Counted from the stretch's first letter, positions 34,910 through 44,086 are shown. The stretch: DNA of 64,000 nucleotides from Oscillospiraceae bacterium (GCA_015064735.1 SVRP01000001.1:62001-126000), one strand, 5' to 3'. The notes: generated by a model from the letters alone, not told the origin. Translations and numbers: made by a program.

Positions 34910-35818
34910 ATGGGCGAGATGCAATCCGCTTTCGGAGGCGGAGGAGGACTTGAGCTGTTCAAGTCTTTCGCAGATATAGCAATAAAGAATCAGGAAAAAA
35001 GACCTGATGACTACATAGGGAGCGATGGCTTCCTGCATTGCGGCATCTGCAAAGAGCCTCGTCAAGAACACTACCAATTTGTCCGAAAGGATATTGAAAA
35101 TGCCGAACCCGTACCAGTTTTAACTACAAGGCAATGCAAATGCGACCGAGATAGAGTTGCAGAAGAGGAACGGAAAAAGAAAGCCGATGCCGATATGCGA
35201 CGGATCCAGCGGTTGAGAAAGCAGAGCCTTATGGATGCGAAGTTCACGGCGGTATCATTTGATACCTTGCAATTAACCCAGCATAACCAAAGAAACCTGA
35301 AATGGTGCAGAAATTACGCCAAGCGTTTCGAAGAAATGTTTGAGAAGAACCAAGGGCTTCTGCTATGGGGGAATGTCGGGACCGGCAAGAGCTACGCCGC
35401 CGCCGCAATAGCAAATTATCTTCTTTCGCAACAGATACCTGTTGTGATGACGTCATTCGTAAAGATCGTAGAGGATATGCAGTTGCGAAAGATAAACGAG
35501 TATGACTTTTTGGAGTCCTTGTCGTATGCAAAGCTCGTTATCTTTGATGATCTCGGCGCAGAAAGAAAAACGGATTTTGCGGCAGAGATAGTTTACAACG
35601 CTATTGATGACCGATACCGAAAGAAACTGCCTATGATTATCACAACTAACAGGACCTTGAACGAAATGCAGGACGAAACAGATCCCAAGTATTCTCGTGT
35701 GTACGATAGAATATTCGAGATGTGCTACCCAATGCAGTTCACAGGACCGAGCTGGAGGCGAAAAATCGCCGCAGACAATTACGATGCAATGCAGTCACTG
35801 TTCGAAGACGACGATTGA
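34910..35818 (+). CDS. DnaC-like helicase loader (AAA+)
   Basis: 302 residues from the ATG at 34910, which follows GGAGTGGAGG. A CxxC...CxC zinc site occurs in the N-terminal part (GICKEP, RQCKCD); Walker A is GNVGTGKSYAA, Walker B LVIFDDLGAE, and sensor I TTNRTL. It loads the host replicative helicase onto phage DNA. Confidence 0.88.
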   Translation: MGEMQSAFGGGGGLELFKSFADIAIKNQEKRPDDYIGSDGFLHCGICKEPRQEHYQFVRKDIENAEPVPVLTTRQCKCDRDRVAEEERKKKADADMRRIQRLRKQSLMDAKFTAVSFDTLQLTQHNQRNLKWCRNYAKRFEEMFEKNQGLLLWGNVGTGKSYAAAAIANYLLSQQIPVVMTSFVKIVEDMQLRKINEYDFLESLSYAKLVIFDDLGAERKTDFAAEIVYNAIDDRYRKKLPMIITTNRTLNEMQDETDPKYSRVYDRIFEMCYPMQFTGPSWRRKIAADNYDAMQSLFEDDD

Positions 35819-35833
35819 CAGAAAGGAGAAGAT

Positions 35834-36052
35834 ATGAGCAAATTTGAATCCAAAGGCACTCTGAAGATCGGGAGTGCCGAAGACCGAGAGGCTATCGCAA
35901 CGATCCTGTTCAGGAATGGATACACGGTCCACCCTGTTCGTTACAGGCCCGAAGGCAGTAAGACCTATCAGTATTTCGTCAAATACGAGATGAATGGCAC
36001 AGATAAGGGCTATGACATTTCGGGAAAGGAGGCTGGATATGCAGAAGGTTAG
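35834..36052 (+). CDS. Small phage protein
   Basis: 72 residues, beta-rich, ending in a glycine/tyrosine segment that overlaps the rusA start. AGAAAGGAGAAGAT precedes the ATG. Function unknown; its position suggests DNA metabolism. Confidence 0.6.
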   Translation: MSKFESKGTLKIGSAEDREAIATILFRNGYTVHPVRYRPEGSKTYQYFVKYEMNGTDKGYDISGKEAGYAEG

Positions 36053-36488
36053 ATTTGAAGTCCCCGGCGAGCCAACAGGAAAAGGAAGACCGAGATTTTC
36101 CAAATTCGGAGGTCCCACCAGCCCCGAAAAGACGGTGCTGTATGAAAACCTTGTAAAGACCTGTTACAGCTCCCAATGCCACGACTTTATGTTCGAGCAA
36201 GGGAGACAGCTCGATGTAAGGATTATCGCCTACTATGCAATACCGCAGAGCATCAGCAAAAAGAAAAGGCAACGTATGATCGACAAAATCGAGCGTCCTC
36301 TGAAGAAACCTGATGCCGATAACGTGGTAAAGGTGGTTCTCGATGCCTTGAACAAGATAGCGTATTATGATGATACGCAGGTAGTGGATCTGCAAATACG
36401 CAGATTCTACGGGGAAAATCCGAGAACGGTCGTAACGATAGAGGACATTACGCCCTCGATGGAGGTATCAAATGGCAAGAGAACTTGA
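36039..36488 (+). CDS. rusA: RusA-type Holliday junction resolvase
   Basis: 149 residues. FEVPGEPTGKGRPRF at the N-terminus and KKPDADNVVKVVLDAL with YYDDTQV hold the conserved Asp residues of RusA. It cuts Holliday junctions made during phage recombination and replication. AAAGGAGG selects the ATG at 36039. Confidence 0.92.
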   Translation: MQKVRFEVPGEPTGKGRPRFSKFGGPTSPEKTVLYENLVKTCYSSQCHDFMFEQGRQLDVRIIAYYAIPQSISKKKRQRMIDKIERPLKKPDADNVVKVVLDALNKIAYYDDTQVVDLQIRRFYGENPRTVVTIEDITPSMEVSNGKRT

Positions 36489-36705
36489 ATTTGACGGATT
36501 TTGGGAAGGCAACACGGTTTTCACCTGTGATAGCTGCCCCAAAACGAGAAAGTTTCGCTTTGACAGCCAAGACGAAGCGTTCTCGAAAGAACACAACAAA
36601 ATTCTCCGCAAGGAAGGCTGGGTGCTGGTCGAAGTAAACGGTCAGCTCCACAACTTCTGTTGCGAGAGATGCAGAAATAAGTACATCAGAGAACAAACGA
36701 TATGA
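36472..36705 (+). CDS. Small zinc-ribbon phage protein
   Basis: 77 residues with two CxxC pairs (CDSCPK near residue 19 and CCERCRNKY near 64), so probably one zinc ribbon. Overlaps rusA by 17 bases. Function unknown. Confidence 0.65.
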   Translation: MARELEFDGFWEGNTVFTCDSCPKTRKFRFDSQDEAFSKEHNKILRKEGWVLVEVNGQLHNFCCERCRNKYIREQTI

Positions 36706-36722
36706 AAAGGAGATACACGAAA

Positions 36723-37583
36723 ATGTGTGAAAAGAATGATTTGCAGTTGAGCCTGAGCGGAGATACGTTTCAGGCGTTGAAAGCCGACTTTGACTCTATC
36801 CTTGCCAGAACGCTTGGCAATATGACTATGAAGGGTGCAAGCGAAGCAACCCTCACCCTCAAACTCAGCATCGAACTCAAAAACGTAAACGTGGGTTCTT
36901 ACGATGACCTGAAGGAAATCACGAAGCCCACGTTCAAACACGATATTTCGTCCGTGATGCAGGTCAAGGACAAGAAGACGGGCTCGCTTATGGGTGAGCA
37001 CCAGCTTGTTTGGGATCCCGACACCGAGAAATACGTCCTTAGAAATCTCGGCACCGAGCAGATGTCGATGTTCGATGAGGAGATTTCCCCTGATGACACG
37101 TATGAGGCAGAATATGAGGATAAGAGCGGTCCCGCCCTCCTTGAAGGCTCTTGCGATGACACCGAGGACAGAGATGAGATGCAGATGACTCCGTTCAAGT
37201 GGCTCTCGTTGTTCATCAACAGAAGCCTGAAGATCGTGGAGTCCAACGGCAACTACGCTGTTAAGACGGACACGAACGAGGTTATCCTTACCTCTGCATC
37301 GAGCCCTGACAGTCCGTTCCACTGCGACGCAGAAACGCTTGCAGAACACGAGGGACACGAAATCATCTGTTCGGGTGTTTATTCCGAAGCAACTGCAACC
37401 CAGAGCGGAGAGCTCTACGGCATCGAGATCAGTTGCCTTGAATGCAACGACATCTTCTTCTCGATGTATAAGGATGAGGACACCGTGGCAGAAGACGATT
37501 GCGAGGAGCCTTGCGGCGAGAACGCTATCGAGGAGCCCGATGAGGATGACTCTTACGAGTACGACCAGCCCGACGAGGAATAA
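36723..37583 (+). CDS. Phage protein of unknown function, acidic C-terminus
   Basis: 286 residues from the ATG at 36723, with AAAGGAG upstream. An N-terminal domain of ~110 residues (LTLKLSIELKNV) is followed by an acidic linker, a second domain with four cysteines (CDAETLAEHEGHEIICSG, ISCLECND) and a terminal tail of about 25 mostly Asp/Glu residues. It sits immediately before ssb, so a role in replication is plausible. Confidence 0.6.
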   Translation: MCEKNDLQLSLSGDTFQALKADFDSILARTLGNMTMKGASEATLTLKLSIELKNVNVGSYDDLKEITKPTFKHDISSVMQVKDKKTGSLMGEHQLVWDPDTEKYVLRNLGTEQMSMFDEEISPDDTYEAEYEDKSGPALLEGSCDDTEDRDEMQMTPFKWLSLFINRSLKIVESNGNYAVKTDTNEVILTSASSPDSPFHCDAETLAEHEGHEIICSGVYSEATATQSGELYGIEISCLECNDIFFSMYKDEDTVAEDDCEEPCGENAIEEPDEDDSYEYDQPDEE

Positions 37584-37604
37584 TCCAATAAGGAGGATTT
37601 GAAA

Positions 37605-38051
37605 ATGGCAAATCTCAATTATACGCTCGGTGTCGCCGCAGGAAGACTCACTTCTGACATCGAGTTAAAGCAGACGCAGGGTGGAACCTCGGTTTGTTCA
37701 TTCTGCGTAGCCTCGAACAAAAAGCAGAAAACTGGCGAGGAACAGAAAGATGCGAACTACATCGACGTGGTAGCTTGGGGCAAAACAGCAGAGTTTGTTT
37801 CGAGATACTTCCGCAAGGGATCTTCGATACTCGTTTCGGGAGATCTTGATACTGACACTTACACCGACAAGGACGGAAAGAAAATCAAAAGAACACGCAT
37901 CAACGCAACCAAGATAGAGTTCGTTGACTCCAAGAGCGAAGCTGACAGTCAGGCGGCTGACAACGCATACGCACCCTCTTACGGAGGAGGACAGCAGCCC
38001 GATTTTGAACCTATCAACACCGAAGACGATGATGTAGCTTTACCCTTTTAA
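37605..38051 (+). CDS. ssb: Single-stranded DNA-binding protein
   Basis: 148 residues: OB-fold (GRLTSDIELKQT, FCVASNKKQ, DVVAWGKTAEFVSRYFRKG) and an acidic tail ending DDDVALPF, the SSB C-terminal partner-binding tip. AAGGAGG precedes the ATG. Confidence 0.95.
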   Translation: MANLNYTLGVAAGRLTSDIELKQTQGGTSVCSFCVASNKKQKTGEEQKDANYIDVVAWGKTAEFVSRYFRKGSSILVSGDLDTDTYTDKDGKKIKRTRINATKIEFVDSKSEADSQAADNAYAPSYGGGQQPDFEPINTEDDDVALPF

Positions 38052-38065
38052 GGCGGTGACGCTGG

Positions 38066-38842
38066 ATGGAAAAGACAAAAATCGAATGGTGCGATAGTTC
38101 TTGGAATCCGATAACCGGATGCTACCACGATTGCAAATACTGCTACGCCAGACGGATAGCCAACCGCTACAAAGGTTGTCACGAGTCTCCCGATGGCGTA
38201 GCTCCGGCGGAAATTGTAACGCTCGGCGAGAGGCTTCAGGCGACCACACAGAACGGCGAGGTAAGAAACGCCGCATATCCGTTCGGGTTCACTCCCACGC
38301 TCCACGAATATAGACTGTCGGATCCGTACACAAAAGGATTCGGAAAGAACATCTTTGTATGCTCTATGTCAGATATGTTCGGGGATTGGGTGCCTGACGA
38401 GTGGATCGAAAAGATTTTCGACGCTTGCAAGAAAGCGGATAACCACCGCTACCTGTTCCTCACAAAGAACCCGAAGCGATATGCAGAGCTCGCTCGAAAA
38501 GGGTTGCTCCCCAAAGGAGACAATTACTGGTACGGCTCGACCGTTACATCGCCGACCACAAAATGCTTCTGGAGCGACGAGTACAACACGTTCGCAAGCA
38601 TCGAGCCTATCCTCGAACCCTTTGTAGAGGATGAAGGATGCGAGGATTTCGCAAAGAGAATTGGGTGGGTTATTCTCGGAGCGGAGACAGGCAACAGAAA
38701 AGATAAGGTAGTTCCTGAACGCTCTTGGATGGAGCCCATCGTTGAGCAGTTCCACAAATGCGGCAAGCCCGTATTTATGAAGGACAGCCTGATACCGATT
38801 TGGGGAGAAGACCTCATTACAGAATTTCCTTGGAAGGAGTAA
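38066..38842 (+). CDS. DUF5131 (Gp37/Gp68-like) phage protein
   Basis: 258 residues. IEWCDSSWNPITGCYHDCKYCYARRIA contains a CxxxCxxC cluster motif (segments shown in part), as in radical SAM proteins, and is the hallmark of the phage Gp37/Gp68 family. Later blocks YLFLTKNPKRY, GSTVTSP and VILGAETG are conserved in that family. Such proteins are widespread in phages, with no established reaction to my knowledge. Confidence 0.85.
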   Translation: MEKTKIEWCDSSWNPITGCYHDCKYCYARRIANRYKGCHESPDGVAPAEIVTLGERLQATTQNGEVRNAAYPFGFTPTLHEYRLSDPYTKGFGKNIFVCSMSDMFGDWVPDEWIEKIFDACKKADNHRYLFLTKNPKRYAELARKGLLPKGDNYWYGSTVTSPTTKCFWSDEYNTFASIEPILEPFVEDEGCEDFAKRIGWVILGAETGNRKDKVVPERSWMEPIVEQFHKCGKPVFMKDSLIPIWGEDLITEFPWKE

Positions 38843-38846
38843 GCCT

Positions 38847-39182
38847 ATGAAAGCAAGAATATTGCCGAGCAAATTGATGTCGAAAAAGCAGATCAAGGCG
38901 AGAGATGAAGAGATCGACCGCCAGATCATTGAAAGAGACAGAAAGTTCGCTATGGAAAACGATGCTATGGTTCTGTGGGTTATCCATCTCGTCCATAAGC
39001 ACGGCAAGAAAAGGCTTCGTAGGTTCTTCGACAGATGCTTCGAGGAGCACGAAGCGTTGAGAGCGTTTTATCAACTCGAACCCGAAGAAATGGGCTGGCT
39101 CTACACGAGGAAGCTGAAAGAGATCGGCGTAGATATTGAGGCGTGGTATGCCGAGAAGCTCGGCGAACAGCAAAGCAAGTAA
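38847..39182 (+). CDS. Small basic phage protein
   Basis: 111 residues, charged and helical (KKRLRRFFDRCFEEHEAL). AAGGAGTAAGCCT precedes the ATG. Often found beside the sigma-like regulator in Clostridia phages; function unknown. Confidence 0.6.
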   Translation: MKARILPSKLMSKKQIKARDEEIDRQIIERDRKFAMENDAMVLWVIHLVHKHGKKRLRRFFDRCFEEHEALRAFYQLEPEEMGWLYTRKLKEIGVDIEAWYAEKLGEQQSK

Positions 39183-39211
39183 TTTTCAAGAAAGGAGATG
39201 AGGAGAAACCG

Positions 39212-39706
39212 ATGGCGAATAAGAAAAGACCAAATACTGATTTTGTCAAGGAGCGGCTGGAAGACTATCTCGCCGCAGACCGAGATATAGAGCTTCAGGA
39301 GCAGCGACTTGACCGAATTGAGATGAAACTGAAAAGCATCGGTTCCCCCTCATACTCTGGTATGCCGAGAGATCCAAGCCCATCGCAAAGCAGAATGGCT
39401 GATTTGGTGTGCCAGAAGATCGACCTTGAAAATGAAATAAAGCAGATGATAGCCAAGCAAAAGAAAGAGCGTACCGAGCTCGAAAAGATCATCAAACGTC
39501 TTCGACACGCAAACGAAAGGGCGGTCATCAGGATGCGATACTTCGACGGAATGCGATGGAACGATGTCCTCGATGTTCTGTTCGGCGATAGACCTGATTT
39601 CTTCGATAAGGAAGAGTCTTACGAGAGAACGATGTACAACATACACGGCTCCGCCCTCGCAAATATGGCTCGTTACATAGAGGCGACCAAGAAAGACGAT
39701 ACCTGA
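39212..39706 (+). CDS. Sigma-like late regulator (DUF1492/ArpU type)
   Basis: 164 residues. The N-terminal ~100 residues are coiled-coil; the C-terminus has a sigma-region-4-like helix-turn-helix (VIRMRYFDGMRWNDVLDVLF...YERTMYNIHGSAL). Relatives activate phage late transcription. A strong terminator follows, so it closes the first early transcript, and the promoter at 39,796 is a plausible target. Confidence 0.72.
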   Translation: MANKKRPNTDFVKERLEDYLAADRDIELQEQRLDRIEMKLKSIGSPSYSGMPRDPSPSQSRMADLVCQKIDLENEIKQMIAKQKKERTELEKIIKRLRHANERAVIRMRYFDGMRWNDVLDVLFGDRPDFFDKEESYERTMYNIHGSALANMARYIEATKKDDT

Positions 39707-39707
39707 C

Positions 39708-39742
39708 AAAGAGAGGCGTTACGATTGTACGCCTCTCTTTTT
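39708..39742 (+). terminator. Terminator closing the first early operon
   Basis: AAAGAGAGGCGT / ACGCCTCTCTTT hairpin followed by TTTTTAT. Confidence 0.92.
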
Positions 39743-39795
39743 ATAAACATTTTTGAATATTTACGAAAAATCTTGAAAAAATATCCGCAAAACTA

Positions 39796-39824
39796 TTGAC
39801 TTTTGAAACGGCTTATTGTAAGAT
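39796..39824 (+). promoter_or_regulatory. Promoter of the accessory gene block
   Basis: TTGACT (39796-39801), 17 bases, TAAGAT (39819-39824). About 70 bases around it match the promoter at 54,218 closely (TTACGAAAAA, AATATCCGCAAA, CTATTGACTTT, ATTGTA, ATAAAGT), so it is a repeated promoter module. Confidence 0.75.
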
Positions 39825-39877
39825 AAAGTCACAGTTAAACATTACCAAACGGATAGACAGAACGGAGGTATCGGTAA

Positions 39878-40162
39878 ATGGAATGGATTAGATGGAGCAG
39901 ATATTCGGATTCGGCAGTGGTCGAGACAGGCGAGATGCCACCAAGGAACCTACCAATGGTTCTCAAATCATACGGAGAACAGGCAAAGGAATTGCTCGAA
40001 CAGAACGGTGCGGATCACGTAGTATATGCGGTGATCGAATACACCCCCGAAAGCAAGATAAAAGAGGTTCAATTCTATATGCTCGAATTGGATGACGCAA
40101 CATTCCAAGAGCGTGTAAACCTACTGACAGATTCCGTAGTATATGCGGTACACAAAAGATAA
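39878..40162 (+). CDS. Small phage protein
   Basis: 94 residues; GGAGGTATCGGTAA precedes the ATG. Alternating strands and helices, no recognised domain. First gene of the accessory block. Confidence 0.6.
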   Translation: MEWIRWSRYSDSAVVETGEMPPRNLPMVLKSYGEQAKELLEQNGADHVVYAVIEYTPESKIKEVQFYMLELDDATFQERVNLLTDSVVYAVHKR

Positions 40163-40174
40163 GGAGAAAAGAAA

Positions 40175-40414
40175 ATGACAATGATCGAAAAAGCAAAAGC
40201 AGAGCTGGCTTCCATCGAGGAAGCAATCGAATACGAGGAGCTGAACGACAGAGCGTACCTGAAATGGTATACATATTTGCTCCGTCAGAGAAGAATCCTG
40301 AAGCGTTTCATCAAGAAGTACGAGAAGGTCGAGAAGTTGAAGCAAAAAGACAGCGACGAGTTCGCCAAGACCTTTACGTTCTACCCCGAAATCGAAAAGA
40401 AAGCGGAGGTTTGA
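40175..40414 (+). CDS. Small coiled-coil phage protein
   Basis: 79 residues, almost wholly helical and charged (RQRRILKRFIKKYEKVEKL). AAGGAGAAAAGAAA precedes the ATG. Function unknown. Confidence 0.6.
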   Translation: MTMIEKAKAELASIEEAIEYEELNDRAYLKWYTYLLRQRRILKRFIKKYEKVEKLKQKDSDEFAKTFTFYPEIEKKAEV

Positions 40415-40415
40415 T

Positions 40416-40928
40416 ATGAACCGCACAACGTATGTTTACCCCGGAATGCAGTTCATCACTCCCGTAGAAGCGTTGGAGTATCTGCACTTGGGAGCGACCG
40501 TGTACGTCCTGAACGACGACAACTCGGAGGGTATGATAGACGATCCAAAGGACATCGACCTCGACCGTGTGTACGGATTGGAGCTGACAGAATTCGATTT
40601 CGACAGATACTTGGAGAACAGAGTTGACGAAAACGGAGAGGTTCTGTTCAGCCACGGCACAGATGACGTGAACGTGCTGCTCGACCTTGCCGAAGAGTTC
40701 CTGTATTTCGCATCGCAGGGCGGTACGCTCCGCCAGACGATGAAGGATGGAGCTGAGATGATGGTTCGCAAGATCAAGGGAGCCAAGGAGTCAAAGAACC
40801 AGCTCCAGAAGCAAACGACATTCGGGGCTTGCATCAGATACATCGACGCTATTACACCGTTTGGTTGGAAATTCGGAGCATTTGCCAACAACGGTCTTGA
40901 TTATGTTTTCAAAAAGGAGGTTGCGTGA
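40416..40928 (+). CDS. Phage protein of unknown function
   Basis: 170 residues, acidic in the first two thirds, ending in a conserved-looking FGWKFGAFANNGLDYVF. Starts one base after the preceding stop with GGAGG upstream. No domain recognised. Confidence 0.6.
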   Translation: MNRTTYVYPGMQFITPVEALEYLHLGATVYVLNDDNSEGMIDDPKDIDLDRVYGLELTEFDFDRYLENRVDENGEVLFSHGTDDVNVLLDLAEEFLYFASQGGTLRQTMKDGAEMMVRKIKGAKESKNQLQKQTTFGACIRYIDAITPFGWKFGAFANNGLDYVFKKEVA

Positions 40929-41161
40929 TGGCAAGAGAAATTTCGGTTACAGAGAACATCGAGAGCGTTCGCTCCTGCAACGGATGCGGAGCAGCCAATT
41001 TCGATTCTACGATTGGCTTCAAAAGAAAGAAAGTCGATAGACTTTGGGATTTGAACATCGGCTCTGCGGTCTTGGCTCTCTGCGATGATTGCTTGGTTAA
41101 GGTAATCGCAGAATGCTCGGCGGCACTCGCAAATGCAAAAGAAAATGAGACCGAGGAGTAA
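40928..41161 (+). CDS. Small zinc-binding phage protein
   Basis: 77 residues from the ATG at 40928 (AGGAGG seven bases upstream). CNGCGAAN and CDDCLVK give a CxxC...CxxC zinc site around a central beta segment. Confidence 0.62.
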   Translation: MAREISVTENIESVRSCNGCGAANFDSTIGFKRKKVDRLWDLNIGSAVLALCDDCLVKVIAECSAALANAKENETEE

Positions 41162-41342
41162 TGGAAACAGGTTCTCATTCCTCGTTCTCGAATGTATGAA
41201 GCGAGGCGTGGAAGTCAGAGGACCTGACGGAAAATATAAGCGAGCAGACGTGCTCGAAAAGGAACTCAGGAAAGCCCTTGAACGAGAGAGGGTTTTGCTC
41301 GAAAGAATGAAACGATTTGCAGAAAGGAACGCAAAGAAATGA
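41133..41342 (+). CDS. Small basic phage protein, start uncertain
   Basis: At most 69 residues. The upstream overlap has no ribosome site. An internal ATG at 41196 (MKRGVEVRG) is overlapped by the stop of a 12-codon reading that begins at 41162 behind GAGGAG, which would allow translational reinitiation; in that case the product has 48 residues. The C-terminal half is a charged helix. ATGA overlap with the next gene. Confidence 0.45.
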   Translation: MQKKMRPRSNGNRFSFLVLECMKRGVEVRGPDGKYKRADVLEKELRKALERERVLLERMKRFAERNAKK

Positions 41343-41776
41343 AGTATTTGACAGAGCGAGAACAGATAGCAACGGCGATGAATTTCGGTAAGTATCCTGT
41401 TCTCTATATCGACCTCGATGACAGGCATTACGAGGATTCGGATTACGCCAAGGGCTTTCCCGTGAAGGTCGCTTGGGACAGACCGGCTTATCCCGGAATG
41501 ACAACGAGAGGCGAGCTTTACATCGAAAACGGCAGATACGGCATCGGCAACGATGCGGCTTGCTTGCATAAGGAGTTCGGCAGAAGCGACATCATCGAAG
41601 ATGCGAGATGGGCGATGACGCAGACGATTCACACAGGTCAGGTAGTCATCCTGATCGAAGACCATTCGAAAACGAGAGAGTGCAAGGTCCGTGTTATGAA
41701 GGTGGCTGACAAGCTCGACGTTCATTGCTCGACTTGCACCTATCTCGTAGATGTTGAGGAGGATTTTGAGGTATGA
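41339..41776 (+). CDS. Phage protein of unknown function
   Basis: 145 residues; its start overlaps the previous stop (ATGA). Contains YPVLYIDLDDRHYED and a C-terminal CSTCTYLVDVEEDFEV. No family recognised. Confidence 0.6.
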   Translation: MKYLTEREQIATAMNFGKYPVLYIDLDDRHYEDSDYAKGFPVKVAWDRPAYPGMTTRGELYIENGRYGIGNDAACLHKEFGRSDIIEDARWAMTQTIHTGQVVILIEDHSKTRECKVRVMKVADKLDVHCSTCTYLVDVEEDFEV

Positions 41777-42117
41777 AACAGCAGACCGAAGAAAAGCCCC
41801 TCAAACAACGGATTTGGGAGAGATACAAGAAGAACAGTTCTCCTGACTTCTGCTTGCACAACGAACTGCTCGCCTTGTCCTGTTCTCCCGTAGATCTCGC
41901 AAGCGATGGAGATCCTGAAACTTGCGGGTTCGAAGAAGTTCTGTTTGCGGTAGAAAAAGATTGGCTCGTCACCTACCTGAACCGCACGACCAACGAATAT
42001 TGGACGGCTGATAAGGTTAAGAAGTGGCTGAAAACGGAGTACACGTCGGAAGAATCGAGCACGATTTTCAAAGTAGCTATCCAACAGAAAGCAGTCATAA
42101 TGCTTGAATTTAACTGA
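41773..42117 (+). CDS. Phage protein of unknown function
   Basis: 114 residues overlapping the previous gene by four bases. Charged, with a central WLVTYLNRTTNEYWTADKVKKWL. Function unknown. Confidence 0.58.
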   Translation: MKQQTEEKPLKQRIWERYKKNSSPDFCLHNELLALSCSPVDLASDGDPETCGFEEVLFAVEKDWLVTYLNRTTNEYWTADKVKKWLKTEYTSEESSTIFKVAIQQKAVIMLEFN

Positions 42118-42127
42118 GGAGGTTCGT

Positions 42128-42706
42128 ATGATTACTCAACGTATGATTTTGGAAGGATACCGAAACGGAATTGTTAGGCTGATTGATTCGCCTAACCGAG
42201 ATGGAACTGTATGTCAGATCGGCGATGAATGGTTCTATTTCGGAGGAGAAGCAGCAGAAGGCGTAACTCCTGAAGAATACAAGAAAGCGGTCCCAGAAGA
42301 TGGGATTGTTGACGAGATCTATTTCGTACTGAAAGATTTTCTTTCGAGCGGAGGCGAGTTCCTCGAATCCTACGAAAAATGCGAGAAAGTCCTGACCGAA
42401 AAGAAGAATTTGGGATTTTACAGCGGACCGGTTATCACACGAAGAATAGACGATTTGGGAAGAATCGTCGTTCCGAGAGAGTTCCGCAAAGCGTTGAGGA
42501 TTCGAGAGGGAGATCTGATGGAGCTGACCGTGGTTAAAGGAAGCCCGTCCATCTTGATTACGAAAATCGCAGAAGATGAAGCGTCTGAGCTTGAAATGTT
42601 CGTCCGTGAATTCGAAGGAGTCCCCGGACACTCGGTTGAGACCGAAAGAGCGAAAGAACAGATGCTCGAAATCATCAGAAAATACAAGGAGGCCTGCAAT
42701 GACTAA
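42128..42706 (+). CDS. AbrB/SpoVT-domain regulator with phage-specific N-terminus
   Basis: 192 residues from the ATG at 42128 (GAGGAGG upstream). Residues 1-100 form an unassigned domain (ICD-EWFYFGGE-like beta segments). Residues ~105-150 are an AbrB swapped-hairpin DNA-binding domain (RRIDDLGRIVVPREFRKALRI), followed by a helical tail. It may repress or organise transcription of this block, or bind host promoters. It overlaps rtcB by 8 bases. Confidence 0.78.
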   Translation: MITQRMILEGYRNGIVRLIDSPNRDGTVCQIGDEWFYFGGEAAEGVTPEEYKKAVPEDGIVDEIYFVLKDFLSSGGEFLESYEKCEKVLTEKKNLGFYSGPVITRRIDDLGRIVVPREFRKALRIREGDLMELTVVKGSPSILITKIAEDEASELEMFVREFEGVPGHSVETERAKEQMLEIIRKYKEACND

Positions 42707-43877
42707 CGATGTACAGATTTTTGCAGAGACCATCGAGCCTGAAGCATTGGCTCAAATTGAAGCTCTCGCCGAGCATCCCGTAAGCGATGGCTCGAAGATC
42801 CGCATTATGCCAGACGTACACGCTGGTGCGGGTTGCACCATCGGAACCACGATGACGATTACCGACCGTGTATGCCCTAACCTCGTAGGAGTTGACATCG
42901 GATGCGGTATGTTCGCTGTCAAGCTCGATGAAACCAAGATTGATTACGCCGAGCTCGACAAGGTGATACGTAGCTCGGTCCCTTCGGGTATGATGATAAG
43001 AACGAAACCCGTTGCGGCATTCGACTTCGATAAATTGAGATGTCCCGTAGCTGACAAGCAGAGGGCGTTGCTCTCACTCGGAACGCTCGGCGGCGGAAAC
43101 CATTTCATCGAAATCGACAAAGACTCCTGCGGCGGTCTTTGGTTGATTATCCACAGCGGAAGCAGACATCTCGGATTGGAGGTCGCTAATTACTATCAGC
43201 AGTTGGCGGTCAAGCGTATTTCCACTCCGCCCGCAGACCTCATCAAAGATATTGCCAAGACCTACAAGGAGCAAGGCAGACAGAATGAGATCCAAGAAGC
43301 CATCGAAAAGGTAAAGGCACAGTACAGAGATGCAAAAAAGCAGAAAGACCTCGCATACCTCGAAGGTCAGGATCTCGACGACTACCTCAACGATATGGGT
43401 ATCGTTCAGCAGTATGCGAAAGCGAATCGGGAAGCAATAGCAAACGAAATTTTGCGTGGTATGAGCCTCAAACACTCTGGATGGCTATTCCATACCACTC
43501 ACAACTACATTGACCTGCAAAACAAGATTTTGAGAAAGGGTGCGGTATCCGCCCAGCTCGGTGAATATCTCGTTATCCCTATGAATATGAGAGACGGCGT
43601 TTTCCTTTGTACCGGTCTTGGTAATCCTGATTGGAACTATTCCGCTCCGCACGGAGCTGGACGCATTATGTCCCGGAAGAAAGCAAAAGAAACGATTTCT
43701 GCCGAGGACTACGTGGCATCTATGGAAGGAATTTTCACTACGAGCGTAGGCTACGGAACCATCGACGAAGCTCCTATGGCTTACAAGGACGCAGATGAGA
43801 TCAGAAAGCTCATCCGCCCCACCTGCGGAGTGATTGACCTGATGAAACCGCAGTACAATTTCAAGGCATCGGAGTAA
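42699..43877 (+). CDS. rtcB: RtcB-family RNA ligase
   Basis: 392 residues from the ATG at 42699 (AAGGAGG upstream). Metal ligands are visible in VGVDIGCGM (Cys), GGGNHFIEI and IHSGSRHLG; SAPHGAGRIMSRKKA holds the guanylylated His. RtcB joins 2',3'-cyclic phosphate or 3'-phosphate RNA ends to 5'-OH ends using GTP and manganese. In a phage it could repair tRNAs or rRNA cut by host abortive-infection nucleases. No archease gene is adjacent. Confidence 0.93.
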   Translation: MTNDVQIFAETIEPEALAQIEALAEHPVSDGSKIRIMPDVHAGAGCTIGTTMTITDRVCPNLVGVDIGCGMFAVKLDETKIDYAELDKVIRSSVPSGMMIRTKPVAAFDFDKLRCPVADKQRALLSLGTLGGGNHFIEIDKDSCGGLWLIIHSGSRHLGLEVANYYQQLAVKRISTPPADLIKDIAKTYKEQGRQNEIQEAIEKVKAQYRDAKKQKDLAYLEGQDLDDYLNDMGIVQQYAKANREAIANEILRGMSLKHSGWLFHTTHNYIDLQNKILRKGAVSAQLGEYLVIPMNMRDGVFLCTGLGNPDWNYSAPHGAGRIMSRKKAKETISAEDYVASMEGIFTTSVGYGTIDEAPMAYKDADEIRKLIRPTCGVIDLMKPQYNFKASE

Positions 43878-43882
43878 CGGAT

Positions 43883-44086
43883 ATGAAAAGAAGCAAACGA
43901 AACCAAAAGAAAAGAACCCAGCCGTTCAGTCAGGGTTGCTACCGATGCGAACACAGCGAGTACATCGGAGATGGCGACCATATCTGCACAAAATATGAGG
44001 AGGATCCCGACCGAGCGGTAGTGATTTCGGATTGGGAGCCGACAGACAACTATATGCAATGCAAAAGAAAGGAGAACCAGCGATGA
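43883..44086 (+). CDS. Small Cys-rich phage protein
   Basis: 67 residues with a basic N-terminus (KRSKRNQKKR) and CYRCEH...HICTKY...MQCKR, a possible zinc knuckle. Five bases after rtcB. Confidence 0.6.
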   Translation: MKRSKRNQKKRTQPFSQGCYRCEHSEYIGDGDHICTKYEEDPDRAVVISDWEPTDNYMQCKRKENQR

